A stretch of 64,000 nt of DNA from Candidatus Ribeiella danica (GTDB taxonomy: Bacteria; Chloroflexota; Chloroflexia; Chloroflexales; Roseiflexaceae). Below are positions 8,876 to 16,974 of the stretch, one piece after another. The DNA is taken from contig JADKFS010000016.1 of assembly GCA_016717335.1 (NCBI GenBank), forward strand, positions 248,001 to 312,000, written 5' to 3'. The notes under the pieces were generated by a model, which saw nothing but the letters and a program-made list of their open reading frames with translations, had not been told where the DNA came from and ran no database searches. Position 1 is the first letter of the stretch, and every line of letters starts with the position of its first letter. A program made the translations under genes and the position numbers.

Positions 8876-9766
8876 TCACTCGCGGCCGCTGAGGTCGACA
8901 GCCGGGGGCAGCGGGCGCATCCCGCCAGTGCCGGGGCGATGCCGCCAGGCCAGCACCAGCCCGCAGATCACCAGCGCCGCCAGGCTCACCAACTGGGCGA
9001 TCCGCAACCCACCGGCGCAGCTGCCGTCGAGCGTGTAGGCGCCGACGCACAGGCTATCGGTGCGCAGCCCCTCGGTCACGAAGCGCCCGGCCGAGTAGAG
9101 CACGCCATAGAGCAGCGCGCTGTCGCTCGGCCTGAGCCAGCCGCGAAAGCGCCGCTCAATCCCCAGGATCAGCAGCAGCGCGGCGGCATCCCAGAGCGAC
9201 TCGTACAGAAAGGTCGGGTGGAAACGCGTCGAGCGCGGGTACTGCGCCAGGTTGTCGTAGGGCGGGATCCGCCGATCCGGCGGGATGTCCAGCCCCCAGG
9301 GCAGCGTGGTTGGCCGGCCGTAGGCCTCCTGGTTGAAGAAGTTGCCCCAGCGCCTGATCGCCTGACCGGCCAGCAGCGCGGGCATGCAGATGTCGAGCCA
9401 GGTCAGCAGCGGCAGCCGGTGCCGGCGCGTGTAGATCAGCGCCGCCAGCGCCGCGCCGGCGATTGCGCCGTGAATAGCCAGGCCGCCGCCCTGCGGGTTA
9501 ACGATCTCGAGCAGCGGCCGGCCAGCGTAGCGATCCCATTCGAACGCGACGTAGTAGAGCCGCGCGCCGATGATGCCCAAGATCATGCCGAGCAGCAGCT
9601 GGCTCCAAACGTGCTCGCCGTCAATACCGCGCGCGCGGGCGCGCCGCGCCGCCAGCACGCCGGCCAGGATCGCGCCGGTCACGATCAGCACGCCGTACCA
9701 GCGCACCGTCAGGAAGGGCAGCCCGAAGAGATGGTCGATGATGGTCGGTCCGGTTGGTGGTCGCAT
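8876..9766 (-). CDS. lgt: Prolipoprotein diacylglyceryl transferase
   Basis: Lgt transfers diacylglycerol from phosphatidylglycerol to the lipobox Cys of prelipoproteins in the cytoplasmic membrane. The 296-residue, multi-pass protein shows the family HGA motif (GGLAIHGAIAG) at about residues 93-103. It also has the Lgt signature, here RRWGNFFNQEAYG, around residue 138. It ends a three-gene minus-strand operon (two-GAF protein, 94-residue membrane protein, lgt) with gaps of 17 and 13 bases. Lipobox-bearing substrates are encoded in this window (27067 and 56336). Confidence 0.93.
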   Translation of the reverse strand: MRPPTGPTIIDHLFGLPFLTVRWYGVLIVTGAILAGVLAARRARARGIDGEHVWSQLLLGMILGIIGARLYYVAFEWDRYAGRPLLEIVNPQGGGLAIHGAIAGAALAALIYTRRHRLPLLTWLDICMPALLAGQAIRRWGNFFNQEAYGRPTTLPWGLDIPPDRRIPPYDNLAQYPRSTRFHPTFLYESLWDAAALLLILGIERRFRGWLRPSDSALLYGVLYSAGRFVTEGLRTDSLCVGAYTLDGSCAGGLRIAQLVSLAALVICGLVLAWRHRPGTGGMRPLPPAVDLSGRE

Positions 9767-9779
9767 GGCTAGTGTACCG

Positions 9780-10064
9780 CTATGGCTGGACAGGCGCTTG
9801 TTGATCGAGCGGCTGCCACTGGCTGCGCCGGTAGTAGTAGCGCATGCCCGGCGGGTAGAACGGCACAGCCGTCGCGGTGATGCTCGCGCCGGGCGCGCCG
9901 GACGAGCGCAGGGTGCGCGTACCCGGCTCGAAATAGATCAGCGCGGCGCCGATCACGAGCGCGCCGAGCACGACCACCGCCACTGCCATTCGCTGCCAGC
10001 TGGACAGCGCGCGCCACCAGTGGCTCCGCCGTCGCCGATTTGATTGTCGCACGTCGAGTGTCAC
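9780..10064 (-). CDS. Small single-pass membrane protein
   Basis: The 94-residue protein has a basic N-terminus with an RRRRSHWW cluster, one hydrophobic segment at about residues 26-45, and an extracytoplasmic tail rich in Pro, Tyr and Arg. No family is recognised. Its tight placement between the GAF gene and lgt shows co-transcription. Membrane topology (positive-inside) predicts that the tail faces outward. Confidence 0.65.
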   Translation of the reverse strand: MTLDVRQSNRRRRSHWWRALSSWQRMAVAVVVLGALVIGAALIYFEPGTRTLRSSGAPGASITATAVPFYPPGMRYYYRRSQWQPLDQQAPVQP

Positions 10065-10081
10065 GATCTGCTCCAGGTCGG

Positions 10082-11140
10082 TTAGCTCAGCGCCAGGAAG
10101 CGGAACCAGCCGTTCGAGTCCTCCTTGAGTGCCTCCAGTCGCGCCTGCAGCGCCGTGTGCAGCCTGGCGTTCTCGATCGCCACTGCGCCGAGATCCGCCA
10201 CCGTGCTGGCGAAGGCGATCTCCTCCGTGCTGAAGCGCCGCACCTGTGCCGAGTACAGCCGCAGCACGCCAAGCGCGGTGTCGTGGACGCTGAGCGGCAG
10301 CACCAGCAGCGAGCGAATGCCCTCGCGCTGTGCCTCCGCCGGGTACTGCAGCCCGGTCGCCTGCGACACCTCGGTGATCGCGATCGGCTGCAGGCCGTCC
10401 AGCACCTGCTGGTCGATCGGGCTCTGCGCGACCGCGACCACCCCTTTTTCGAGATAGCTCGGGCTCAGGCCATAGGCCGCCGCCAGGTGCAGCGTCGCTC
10501 GTTGCGGGCCGAGCAGCCGGATCGAACCGGCCTTGACGTTCAACTGCTCGACCGATTCGAGTAGCAGTGTGGTCAGCACATCTTTCAGGTCGAGGCTGGA
10601 GTTGACGTGCTGGGCGATCGCGCGGAAGGCCTCGTAGAGCCGCGTGCGCTCCATCGCCTGCGCGCCCAGATTGGCGACGACGGTCAAGAACGCTTGCTCT
10701 TCCGGGCTGAACGTGTGCGGCTCGGCGGTGTAGACGCGCAGCACGCCCAGCACGCGCTTCCGCACCGTGAGCGGCGCCGCCAGTACACTGGCCAGGCCCT
10801 CGGCCACGGCGGCCTGGGCATACTGGAAGCTCGGGTCGTGCTGGATGTCGCTGATGCCTACCGGCTTGCCGGCCAGCACAGTCTGGTCGATGCCGCTCTT
10901 GGCGACCTCGACCGCGCCCTTCTGCAGGTACGTCGCGCTCAGGCCATAGGCGGCCTTGAGCTCCAACGTCTGGCGCTCTTCGTCCAAGAGGCGCAACGCG
11001 GCCGCCTTGTAGCCCAGCTCGACGACCGTGCGCTCGAGCATAATCGTCAGCAGGTCGCCCAGGCTTGGGCTGGCGTTGATCGCCTCGGCAATCGCGTACA
11101 GCGCCCGCACCTCGCGCTGCAGGAAGATCTCGCCGTCCAT
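10082..11140 (-). CDS. Tandem GAF-domain protein
   Basis: The 352-residue soluble protein has two GAF domains, about residues 15-165 and 180-335. They are clearly related to each other: both contain AAYGLS.(T/S)YL.KG followed by a GI-D/Q-Q-VL-G pattern and a GVLRVY/GVLRLY strand. GAF domains bind small ligands such as cyclic nucleotides or bilins. No kinase, cyclase or output domain is present, so it may be a partner of another signalling protein. A GAGGAG ribosome site precedes the ATG. It is the first gene of the lgt operon. Confidence 0.82.
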   Translation of the reverse strand: MDGEIFLQREVRALYAIAEAINASPSLGDLLTIMLERTVVELGYKAAALRLLDEERQTLELKAAYGLSATYLQKGAVEVAKSGIDQTVLAGKPVGISDIQHDPSFQYAQAAVAEGLASVLAAPLTVRKRVLGVLRVYTAEPHTFSPEEQAFLTVVANLGAQAMERTRLYEAFRAIAQHVNSSLDLKDVLTTLLLESVEQLNVKAGSIRLLGPQRATLHLAAAYGLSPSYLEKGVVAVAQSPIDQQVLDGLQPIAITEVSQATGLQYPAEAQREGIRSLLVLPLSVHDTALGVLRLYSAQVRRFSTEEIAFASTVADLGAVAIENARLHTALQARLEALKEDSNGWFRFLALS

Positions 11141-11163
11141 AGGCTCTCCTCTTCCGCGGCGCG

Positions 11164-11814
11164 CTAACCGCGGCCCAACAACAGGCTGACGATCAAGACC
11201 GCCAGCACCAGCGTGGTCACGCCGGCGAAGCGCCAGTCGCGCTCGTACAGAAACGCCCCGATCGATCCGACCACGCGTAGGATCGGGGTGGCGATTAGCA
11301 CCAGCAGGCCGAGCGCGAGAAAGCCGGACGGGCGTAGCGCCAACACACGGCCGACGACATCATCAATGTCGGGCACGACGGTCGGCAGGTCGCGCTGGTA
11401 GAACAGAGCTAGTCCGACACCGATCAACATGAGGGCAGTGCTGATGACCAGGCCAACGATCAGCACGCCGTGCACGACCTCGTTCAGGTCGTGGCGCTCT
11501 TTGGCGGCCTGCGTCTCCTGTGGTGCTGCCAGCGGCGCCGCCGTCACCAGCGCGTGGAGATTGGGGGCCACGTGCACGGCACCGCGCTGGGCTGCGGTCG
11601 GTGAACGGGGGGGCGTGGCGGCTTTGGGCTGGCCCGCGCCCTCCGGCACCAGGACGATGACCACTCCCGCGTTGCTCGCAGGCGGTGGCGCGGCAGCCTG
11701 TGTTGCGGGCGAGTCTTTGTCGCCATCCGGCAGCGTCCTGGCCCTCGGTGCCGGTGCGATCAGGGCGCGCGGTGGGTCGCCTGCATCGGGAACACGTTTG
11801 CGCTGCGCGCTCAT
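11164..11814 (-). CDS. DUF1634 family membrane protein
   Basis: The 216-residue protein has an Ala/Pro-rich, probably disordered N-terminal half (about residues 1-100). The C-terminal DUF1634 membrane domain has three hydrophobic segments, including VVHGVLIVGLVISTALMLIG and ATPILRVVGSIGAF. DUF1634 genes often accompany TauE/SafE permeases, and here the start overlaps the upstream permease stop by 4 bases (ATGA). This supports a two-component transporter or translational coupling. The substrate is unknown. Confidence 0.8.
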   Translation of the reverse strand: MSAQRKRVPDAGDPPRALIAPAPRARTLPDGDKDSPATQAAAPPPASNAGVVIVLVPEGAGQPKAATPPRSPTAAQRGAVHVAPNLHALVTAAPLAAPQETQAAKERHDLNEVVHGVLIVGLVISTALMLIGVGLALFYQRDLPTVVPDIDDVVGRVLALRPSGFLALGLLVLIATPILRVVGSIGAFLYERDWRFAGVTTLVLAVLIVSLLLGRG

Positions 11815-12704
11815 CGTATCGCCGCCTGGTAGAGCATCTGAACGGCGAAGACCAGCAGCAGCCCCTGGAAGACCAGCTTCAGGCTATGGCTGCGCACCTT
11901 CCCGCCGATGCGCGTGCCGATCTGCGCGCCGACCAGCACGCCGAGCGCGGTCGGAATGGCGATGTTCGGGTCGAGGAAGCCGCGTTGGTAGTAGATCACC
12001 GCGCTGGTGGCAGCGGTGACGCCGATCATGAAGTTGCTCGTACCGATCGCGGCGCGCAGCGGCATGCCCATCACCAGGGTCATGATCGGCACCTTGATAA
12101 TGCCGCCGCCGATGCCAAGCAGCCCCGAGACGTTGCCGGCCAGGAAGCTCGCCCCCATCCCCGCAGGCAGATTTCGCACGCCGTAGGTCACCGTCGCGCC
12201 GCTGGCCGAGTCGACATAGCTGGTGTCGAGCACACCGGTCGGTGCGCCAGCCTGACCTTCTGTTGGCAGCCGGCGCATGCTGTAGACGACGTAAACCAGG
12301 ACCATGGCGAAGAGCACTTCCAGCAGGTTCGGGCTGAGCAGCACGGCAGTGATGCCGCCGGCCAGCGCGCCGAGCGGCGTGGCGATCTCCAGCACCATGG
12401 CGAGCCGGGTGTGGCTAAGGCCACGGCCGACATAGACGGCGCCGGCGGCCGAGGAAGTGGCAATCACGCTGACGATGCTGGCGCCGATCGCGGTCTTGAT
12501 CGGCACGCCGAACAGGCCAGTGAGCAGCGGGATCAGCAGCACGCCCCCGCCGATGCCGAGCATGCTGCCGAGCACGCCGACGATCAGCGCCACCACGAAG
12601 TCAGGATCTCGACCACGCGCGTGTCCTCTCCCGCTCCAATGCTCCACCGATGACGAGGCCTGCAGGCGACACCCAAAGGGCACCTGGCGCCCCCAGACCC
12701 ACAA
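11811..12704 (-). CDS. TauE/SafE family sulfite/organosulfonate exporter
   Basis: A multi-pass membrane permease of the TauE/SafE (TSUP) family, which moves sulfite, sulfoacetate or similar anions. Two homologous halves each carry a glycine-rich motif: GVLGSMLGIGGGVLLIPLL near residue 45 and GLLGIGGGIIKVP near residue 175. The first ~35 residues in the longest frame do not fit the family, so a GTG start further downstream is likely and the true 5' end is uncertain. It is coupled to the DUF1634 gene and divergent from marR across a regulatory region with repeat motifs. Confidence 0.86.
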   Translation of the reverse strand: MWVWGRQVPFGCRLQASSSVEHWSGRGHARGRDPDFVVALIVGVLGSMLGIGGGVLLIPLLTGLFGVPIKTAIGASIVSVIATSSAAGAVYVGRGLSHTRLAMVLEIATPLGALAGGITAVLLSPNLLEVLFAMVLVYVVYSMRRLPTEGQAGAPTGVLDTSYVDSASGATVTYGVRNLPAGMGASFLAGNVSGLLGIGGGIIKVPIMTLVMGMPLRAAIGTSNFMIGVTAATSAVIYYQRGFLDPNIAIPTALGVLVGAQIGTRIGGKVRSHSLKLVFQGLLLVFAVQMLYQAAIR

Positions 12705-12762
12705 CTGGCAGAGTCATTGTGGCGAGCCACCAGACCACCTGCTCTCAAGCTACAGCGCGCAG

Positions 12763-12801
12763 TTTAACGCCAGGTTAACGGGCATCCAACGCGAGGTTAA
12801 C
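12763..12801. promoter_or_regulatory. Array of TTAAC direct repeats at ~11-bp spacing (PhoP-box-like)
   Basis: TTAAC occurs at 12763, 12774 and 12797, with a weaker CCAAC at 12786, so one motif recurs about once per helical turn. A longer 14-mer AACGCcAGGTTAAC / AACGCgAGGTTAAC is duplicated at 12765-12778 and 12788-12801. OmpR/PhoB-type regulators typically bind direct repeats of about 11 bp, and the B. subtilis PhoP box is TTAACA-like. It lies between tauE and marR, just upstream of the marR promoter. The regulator is inferred, not shown. Confidence 0.45.
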
Positions 12802-12828
12802 AGCGAAACCTCTGGGTTGGGTACACGC

Positions 12829-12856
12829 TTGACGTTGGGGAAAAAGGTTGTATAAT
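12829..12856 (+). promoter_or_regulatory. Sigma-70-type promoter of marR
   Basis: TTGACG at 12829-12834 and TATAAT at 12851-12856 are separated by 16 bases, a near-consensus housekeeping promoter. Transcription would begin near 12863, giving a short leader before the ATG at 12888. Confidence 0.8.
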
Positions 12857-12883
12857 CGAACGGAATTAGTTGTATGATCGAAC
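12847..12883. promoter_or_regulatory. Candidate MarR operator, 15-bp direct repeat over the -10 box
   Basis: GTTGTATAATCGAAC (12847-12861) and GTTGTATGATCGAAC (12869-12883) differ at one base and are 22 bp apart, two helical turns on the same DNA face. One copy covers the -10 hexamer and the other the transcript start and leader. A repressor bound here would block its own promoter, the usual MarR autoregulation. Confidence 0.6.
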
Positions 12884-12887
12884 CATA

Positions 12888-13331
12888 ATGTTGCAACGAT
12901 TGCCAAGCGAGGATGTATTCCAGGAGCAGATCACCGCATTCATTCGGGCGTTTGGGCTGCACCGGCCGGAGCAAACGCCCTGTGGTGAGGCTATCGCGGT
13001 TGCCGAGGCACACGCGCTACTGGAATTGAGTCGCGCCGCGCCGCTTTCGCAGCGCAGCCTGGCTCAACGATTGCGCCTCGAAAAGAGCACGATCAGCCGG
13101 TTGGTCGGCCTGCTCGAGCAGCGGGGGTGGATTACGCGCGCACGTAATGCGCATGATGCGCGAGTGCTCGAACTCCGGCTGACCGTAGCCGGCCAGCAGG
13201 CGGCGGCCCAGCTCGTGGAAGCGCGGCGGGTCAAGTTCGCGCGGCTGCTTGACGCCATCCCGGCCGAGCATCATCCACTGGTGCTCGAAGCGCTACGCCT
13301 GTTGACGGAGGCATCCAATGAACAGCAGTAA
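12888..13331 (+). CDS. MarR family transcriptional regulator
   Basis: A dimeric winged-helix regulator of about 147 residues. The helix-turn-helix region reads PLSQRSLAQRLRLEKSTISRLV, followed by a wing with RGWITRARNAHDAR in which the conserved D-R pair is present. The frame is open from a TTG at 12870, but ATG 12888 is preferred because the earlier start would fall within the presumed operator. No strong ribosome site is visible; the leader is only about 25 bases. It overlaps the next gene by 14 bases, so the membrane protein at 13318 is its co-transcribed partner and probable target. Confidence 0.88.
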   Translation: MLQRLPSEDVFQEQITAFIRAFGLHRPEQTPCGEAIAVAEAHALLELSRAAPLSQRSLAQRLRLEKSTISRLVGLLEQRGWITRARNAHDARVLELRLTVAGQQAAAQLVEARRVKFARLLDAIPAEHHPLVLEALRLLTEASNEQQ

Positions 13332-13857
13332 CCGAGGAATGACACGATCCGCCAAGCCGCTGGTCATCGTGGTCGCGCTGATCGCTGCCGTGGCGCTGCT
13401 AGCCACGCTCGCGGTGCTCTATGTCCTTGGCTGGCTGCCATCGCTTACGCCCAACCGGCAAGCGCAGATCCACGCGGCGGGCGCGCAGATCATGCCCTTC
13501 GATCTCGACGCCACGACGCACACCTTTACCATGACCCCGACTGGCGGCATCCAGGAAGTCACGGCCAAAGACCCCGGCGATAGCACACAGATTGCGCTCA
13601 TTCAACAGCACCTCCAGCACGAGGCTATGCAGTTTCGAGCCGGCGACTTCTCCGACCCGGCGAGTCTGCACGGTGCAGATATGCCGGGCCTCAAAGCTCT
13701 CGAGGCAGGCGCGGCGCAGGTGCGCGTGGAGTACGCGACACTGCCAGCTGGCGCCAGGCTGATCTACACGACTGACGACCCGCAGCTGATCACGGCTGTG
13801 CATCAGTGGTTCGGCGCGCAGCTGTCCGATCACGGTCATGACGCAATGAGCAAGTAA
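13318..13857 (+). CDS. Membrane-anchored protein co-transcribed with marR
   Basis: The 179-residue protein has one N-terminal membrane segment (about residues 14-40) and an extracytoplasmic domain. That domain includes the conserved-looking stretches DLDATTHTFTMT, IALIQQHL, FRAGDFSDPASLHGADMPGL and LIYTTDDP. Similar proteins in other bacteria are sometimes labelled aspartate carbamoyltransferase, but no carbamoyl-phosphate-binding motif (STRT-type) is visible, so that label should not be trusted. The His-rich helix around LIQQHLQHEA is reminiscent of metal or haem binding. Overlap with marR implies joint regulation. Confidence 0.7.
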   Translation: MNSSNRGMTRSAKPLVIVVALIAAVALLATLAVLYVLGWLPSLTPNRQAQIHAAGAQIMPFDLDATTHTFTMTPTGGIQEVTAKDPGDSTQIALIQQHLQHEAMQFRAGDFSDPASLHGADMPGLKALEAGAAQVRVEYATLPAGARLIYTTDDPQLITAVHQWFGAQLSDHGHDAMSK

Positions 13858-13896
13858 GGCCGCACCACGCTGTGCGCGCACAACGAGACTGGTCCT

Positions 13897-14943
13897 TCAA
13901 CACGTGCGCGCTCGGGCGGGCGCCGACCGCGGTAGGGCGATCGTGATGGTCGTCCCCTGCCCGTGCTCGCTCGCAGCCGCGATCTGGCCGCCGTGGCGCT
14001 CGACCAGGTGCTTGGCGATCGCCAGGCCCAGCCCGGTGCCGCCGCCGCTACGCGCACGGTCGCCTTTGTAGAAGCGCTCGAAGATATGCGCCAGATCCTC
14101 CGCCGCGATCCCAACCCCGGTATCACGCACCGTCACCACCACCTGGTCCTCTTCCACCACCGCGCTGAGCGTGATGGTGCCGCCAGCTGGGGTAAACGCG
14201 AGCGCGTTCTGGAGCAGGTTCAGCAGCACCTGCGCGATCCGCTCGCCGTCGATCGCCAGCGTCGGCAGTCTCTCCGGCAGACGCGGCTCCAGGATGACGC
14301 CGCGCTGCCTGGACTGCGCGGCCATGCGTGCGACCACCTCAAGCAGCAGCGCGCGCAGGTTTGTCGGCGCCAGGTGCAGTTCCAGCTCGCCGGTCTCGAT
14401 CCGCGAGAGCTCGAGAAACTCCGCCACCAGGCGGTTGAGGCTGTGCACCTCAGCGTCCATGCGCGCCAGAAAGTCCAGCGCGTCCGGGCGATCGTCAATC
14501 GCGCCATCCTGCAGCGTCTCGATCATCGCCTGCAGCGAGGCCAGCGGCGTGCGCAGGTCGTGCGAGATATTGGCCAGGAACGCGCGGCGCGCCCACTCGG
14601 CACGCCGCAGCTCGGTCAGATCCTGCAGCACGACCAGCGCCGGCTGCTCGTCCGCCGCCGGCAGTGTCGTGATCACCGCGCGGAGCGAGCGCCCGGTCGC
14701 GGGTGTCGTCAGCATGAGAATGGGCACGCTGGAGGTCTGGCGGATGCGGCGGCAGATCTCGAAGCCGTCAATCTCGGGCAGCATGACGTCGAGCAGCAGC
14801 AGGTCAGGCGCCCCGGCGTGGAAGGCTGCCAGAGCAGCTGATCCGGTCGCGGCGGTCTCGACGGCGTAGCCGGCCTTGCGCAGATTATAGGCGAGCGTTG
14901 CGCGCAGGTGCTGCTCGTCCTCGACCACCAGGATGGTTGGCAT
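13897..14943 (-). CDS. Receiver/histidine-kinase chimera, apparent phoP-phoR deletion fusion
   Basis: From ATG 14943 (SD GGGGAG seven bases upstream) the protein has 348 residues. Residues 1-79 are the first half of a PhoP/PhoB receiver: acidic pair in VVEDEQ and phosphoacceptor in LLLLDVMLPEIDG. It ends exactly at VPILMLT, where the family continues with AR..E...KPF. The next residues (GRSLRAVITTL) match the late PAS/linker part of PhoR-type kinases. They are followed by the H-box FLANISHDLRTPLAS (about 128), N-box NLLQNALAFTP and G-boxes DTGVGIA and GGTGLGLAIAK. The DNA-binding domain, the receiver Lys and the kinase membrane segments are missing. The frame is intact. Most simply an in-frame deletion fused a phoP-phoR pair. 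It could be a soluble kinase or non-functional. Confidence 0.8.
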   Translation of the reverse strand: MPTILVVEDEQHLRATLAYNLRKAGYAVETAATGSAALAAFHAGAPDLLLLDVMLPEIDGFEICRRIRQTSSVPILMLTTPATGRSLRAVITTLPAADEQPALVVLQDLTELRRAEWARRAFLANISHDLRTPLASLQAMIETLQDGAIDDRPDALDFLARMDAEVHSLNRLVAEFLELSRIETGELELHLAPTNLRALLLEVVARMAAQSRQRGVILEPRLPERLPTLAIDGERIAQVLLNLLQNALAFTPAGGTITLSAVVEEDQVVVTVRDTGVGIAAEDLAHIFERFYKGDRARSGGGTGLGLAIAKHLVERHGGQIAAASEHGQGTTITIALPRSAPARARTC

Positions 14944-15512
14944 TGCCGCACTCCCCGCGATCGAACCCAGCATAGGCTGGGCGCCACTGCGCGGCATGAT
15001 AGCACAGCAGCGTACAGGTTGGGGTGCGGCCGGCGCGCTGAGTGTATGTCGCACGAGCCACTCGCGGTAACCTTGGTCGTGCTGGACGCATCATACGTGC
15101 AGCAGCGGCTGGCATAAAGGAACATGACCATATCCGAACCACCTTACCTTAGTCGAGCAAGATACTTGCCGCAGGGATAGGCTGGGCCAAAGCATTCCCT
15201 GCCCCTCGCGTTGGCGGCGCCGACTGAGTGATAGACTGAGTAGTGGGCGGACACCACCCGTTAAAATACCTCTTTATGCCTGATACAAATCTTTCCGCAG
15301 CTCCTGTCCTCCCCGATCTATACTTTGATATCAGGATCCAGCTCCACAGCAAGGGTAGAAGCATACGGTAGTGCCGCCTGCGAGCAGCTCGGTGGGGCAG
15401 CGGCTCCAAGACGTGCAAAAAACCAATGCGCTCCCTTGGGGTGGGGCTTTGGTGCGGGCGCGGCGTGTCCTCGAATCCCGGCACTGTGCTGGTTTTCTAA
15501 GGAGAAAAGAAT
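14944..15512. other. Long intergenic region without recognisable genes
   Basis: About 570 bases separate the kinase chimera from the membrane protein gene at 15513. The short ORFs in it lack family resemblance and have poor start contexts. No tRNA-like or hairpin structure stood out. It should contain the promoters of two divergent units. Confidence 0.4.
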
Positions 15513-16235
15513 ATGAGCACGGCTATTCATTCTGCGTTTGCCTCAGGGAGCGCAGAACCGCTGGTCCAAAGAGCATGGTGGGGCTACCTGCTGTGGATGG
15601 CCGCAGCCGCTCTTCTCGGCTTCGCAATCGCCGAGATCTGCGCGGGGCTGCTCCACCTACCACGCAGCATTTACCTGATCCCGTATGTGGCGCTGGTTAG
15701 CCTCTTTCTGTATGCCTTCCTGCGCTGGAGCGGGCTATCGCTGACAGAGCTGTTCAGCCACAACTGGGGCTGGGGGGTCATGGGGGCGGTGCTAGTGGGG
15801 GCGTTTTTGGTCAGCAACATCTTCTCGCAGCCGGCCTCGGCGCGGGCCACTGGGCTCCCCTTGGCGTTTGACCTGCTCTGGAGCGGGGTTGTCTACGGCT
15901 TGATCGATGCGCTGCTACTCTCGGTGCTGCCGGTACTGGCTACCTGGCAGGCGTTCTCAATCTTGGGATGGACCAACCACTGGCCTGGGAAGATCGCCGT
16001 CGGCGCGATCGCCTTCATCGCCAGCCTACTCGTCACTGTCTGCTACCACCTGGGCTACCCTGAATATCGCGCGCAAGGGGGCGTGTTCGGGCCATCGGTC
16101 GGCAACGGAGTCATGACCCTCGGCTACCTGCTGACCAATAACCCGATTACTGCTATCTTCAGCCACATTGTAATGCACATTGCCGGCGTCTTGCGCGGGT
16201 CGGCGACCGTCATACAGCTTCCGCCGCACTACTAA
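15513..16235 (+). CDS. Multi-pass membrane protein of unknown function
   Basis: The 240-residue protein has about seven hydrophobic segments. A strong ribosome site (AAGGAG) precedes the ATG. The last third, around NNPITAIFSHIVMHIAGVLRG, has a His-x3-His pair in a membrane helix, vaguely like CPBP-type intramembrane proteases. The EExxxR glutamate pair expected for that family is not seen, so the assignment is open. It is followed by an intergenic palindromic element and has no close partner. Confidence 0.65.
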   Translation: MSTAIHSAFASGSAEPLVQRAWWGYLLWMAAAALLGFAIAEICAGLLHLPRSIYLIPYVALVSLFLYAFLRWSGLSLTELFSHNWGWGVMGAVLVGAFLVSNIFSQPASARATGLPLAFDLLWSGVVYGLIDALLLSVLPVLATWQAFSILGWTNHWPGKIAVGAIAFIASLLVTVCYHLGYPEYRAQGGVFGPSVGNGVMTLGYLLTNNPITAIFSHIVMHIAGVLRGSATVIQLPPHY

Positions 16236-16327
16236 GATTTGGTGAGGGGTGTAGGAGCGGGACGCAGCCCCGACCCACGCCCCTTGCCCACGAAGGTTTC
16301 GCTTGGCAGCCATGCGCTTTACCGTTA

Positions 16328-16401
16328 GGGAGGTTCGGAGGAGCCTTCGGCCCCTCCAAACCTCCCCGGTAGGTGTGTGGGGGCGAAACCCGCCCCCACA
16401 C
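16328..16401. repeat. Double GC-rich hairpin element with TTC loop
   Basis: The first hairpin pairs 16328-16345 with 16349-16366 (18-bp arms, two mismatches) around a TTC loop, as in the palindrome at 4387. The second is a perfect 11-bp stem, GTGTGGGGGCG at 16375-16385 with its complement at 16391-16401. It lies just before the oxidoreductase gene at 16462 and could be a terminator for 15513-16235 or a dispersed repeat. Confidence 0.8.
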
Positions 16402-16461
16402 CCCCACTCCAAACTGTATCGTTCGCCAGAACCAGGTCTAGTTGTAGAAAGAAGCGATGCG

Positions 16462-16974
16462 ATGTCACAACAAAACCCATCAGCACATGATCCGCCACAA
16501 CCCAAGCCCGGCAAACAGAACGAAAAAGCGCCTTCATTCATGATCCCGCTCTTCAAGCTGCCACTCTTCCTCTATCGGCTTCGCCTGGGCTGGGTGTTGG
16601 GCAAGCGCTTCATGCAGATCACCCATGTTGGCCGTCGCAGCGGACAGGTGCGCAGGACGGTTCTGGCGGTCTTGCGGTTCGACGAGCAAACCAAAGCGAT
16701 CTACGCCGTTTCCGCCTGGAAGGGAAGCGACTGGTACTACAACATCCAGGCCTCACCCGCCCTGCAAGTCGAGAGTGGGTTTGTCCGGTATGCCCCGGTG
16801 CAGCGTACCCTATCGCCGGAAGAGATTACCACGGCATTTCTCGCATATCGCAAGCACCACCCGATCTTTAGCCGGATGATCTGCCGGATCCCCGGATGGA
16901 AATGGGATTCAACCTATGAGGAGTTCCTTGAGCTGGCGCGTGGGCTGCACGGGGTAGCTTTCGGGCTGAAATAA
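16462..16974 (+). CDS. Nitroreductase/quinone reductase family (F420-type) protein
   Basis: About 170 residues of the Ddn/PF04075 split-barrel flavin family, whose members reduce quinones or nitro compounds with deazaflavin F420. Diagnostic stretches are MQITHVGRRSGQVRRTVLAV, VSAWKGSDWYYNI and LQVESGFVRYAPVQRTLSPEE. The frame is open from 16303, but the first 53 codons read through the palindromic element, so ATG 16462 is chosen. It has no operon partner; downstream lies the decayed plasmid-like region. Whether this organism makes F420 cannot be told from the window. Confidence 0.8.
   Translation: MSQQNPSAHDPPQPKPGKQNEKAPSFMIPLFKLPLFLYRLRLGWVLGKRFMQITHVGRRSGQVRRTVLAVLRFDEQTKAIYAVSAWKGSDWYYNIQASPALQVESGFVRYAPVQRTLSPEEITTAFLAYRKHHPIFSRMICRIPGWKWDSTYEEFLELARGLHGVAFGLK

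Noticed and set aside
13318..13857. Aspartate carbamoyltransferase
   Set aside because: This label is attached to similar proteins in some annotations, but no catalytic motif and no length match are seen; it is a membrane-anchored protein.
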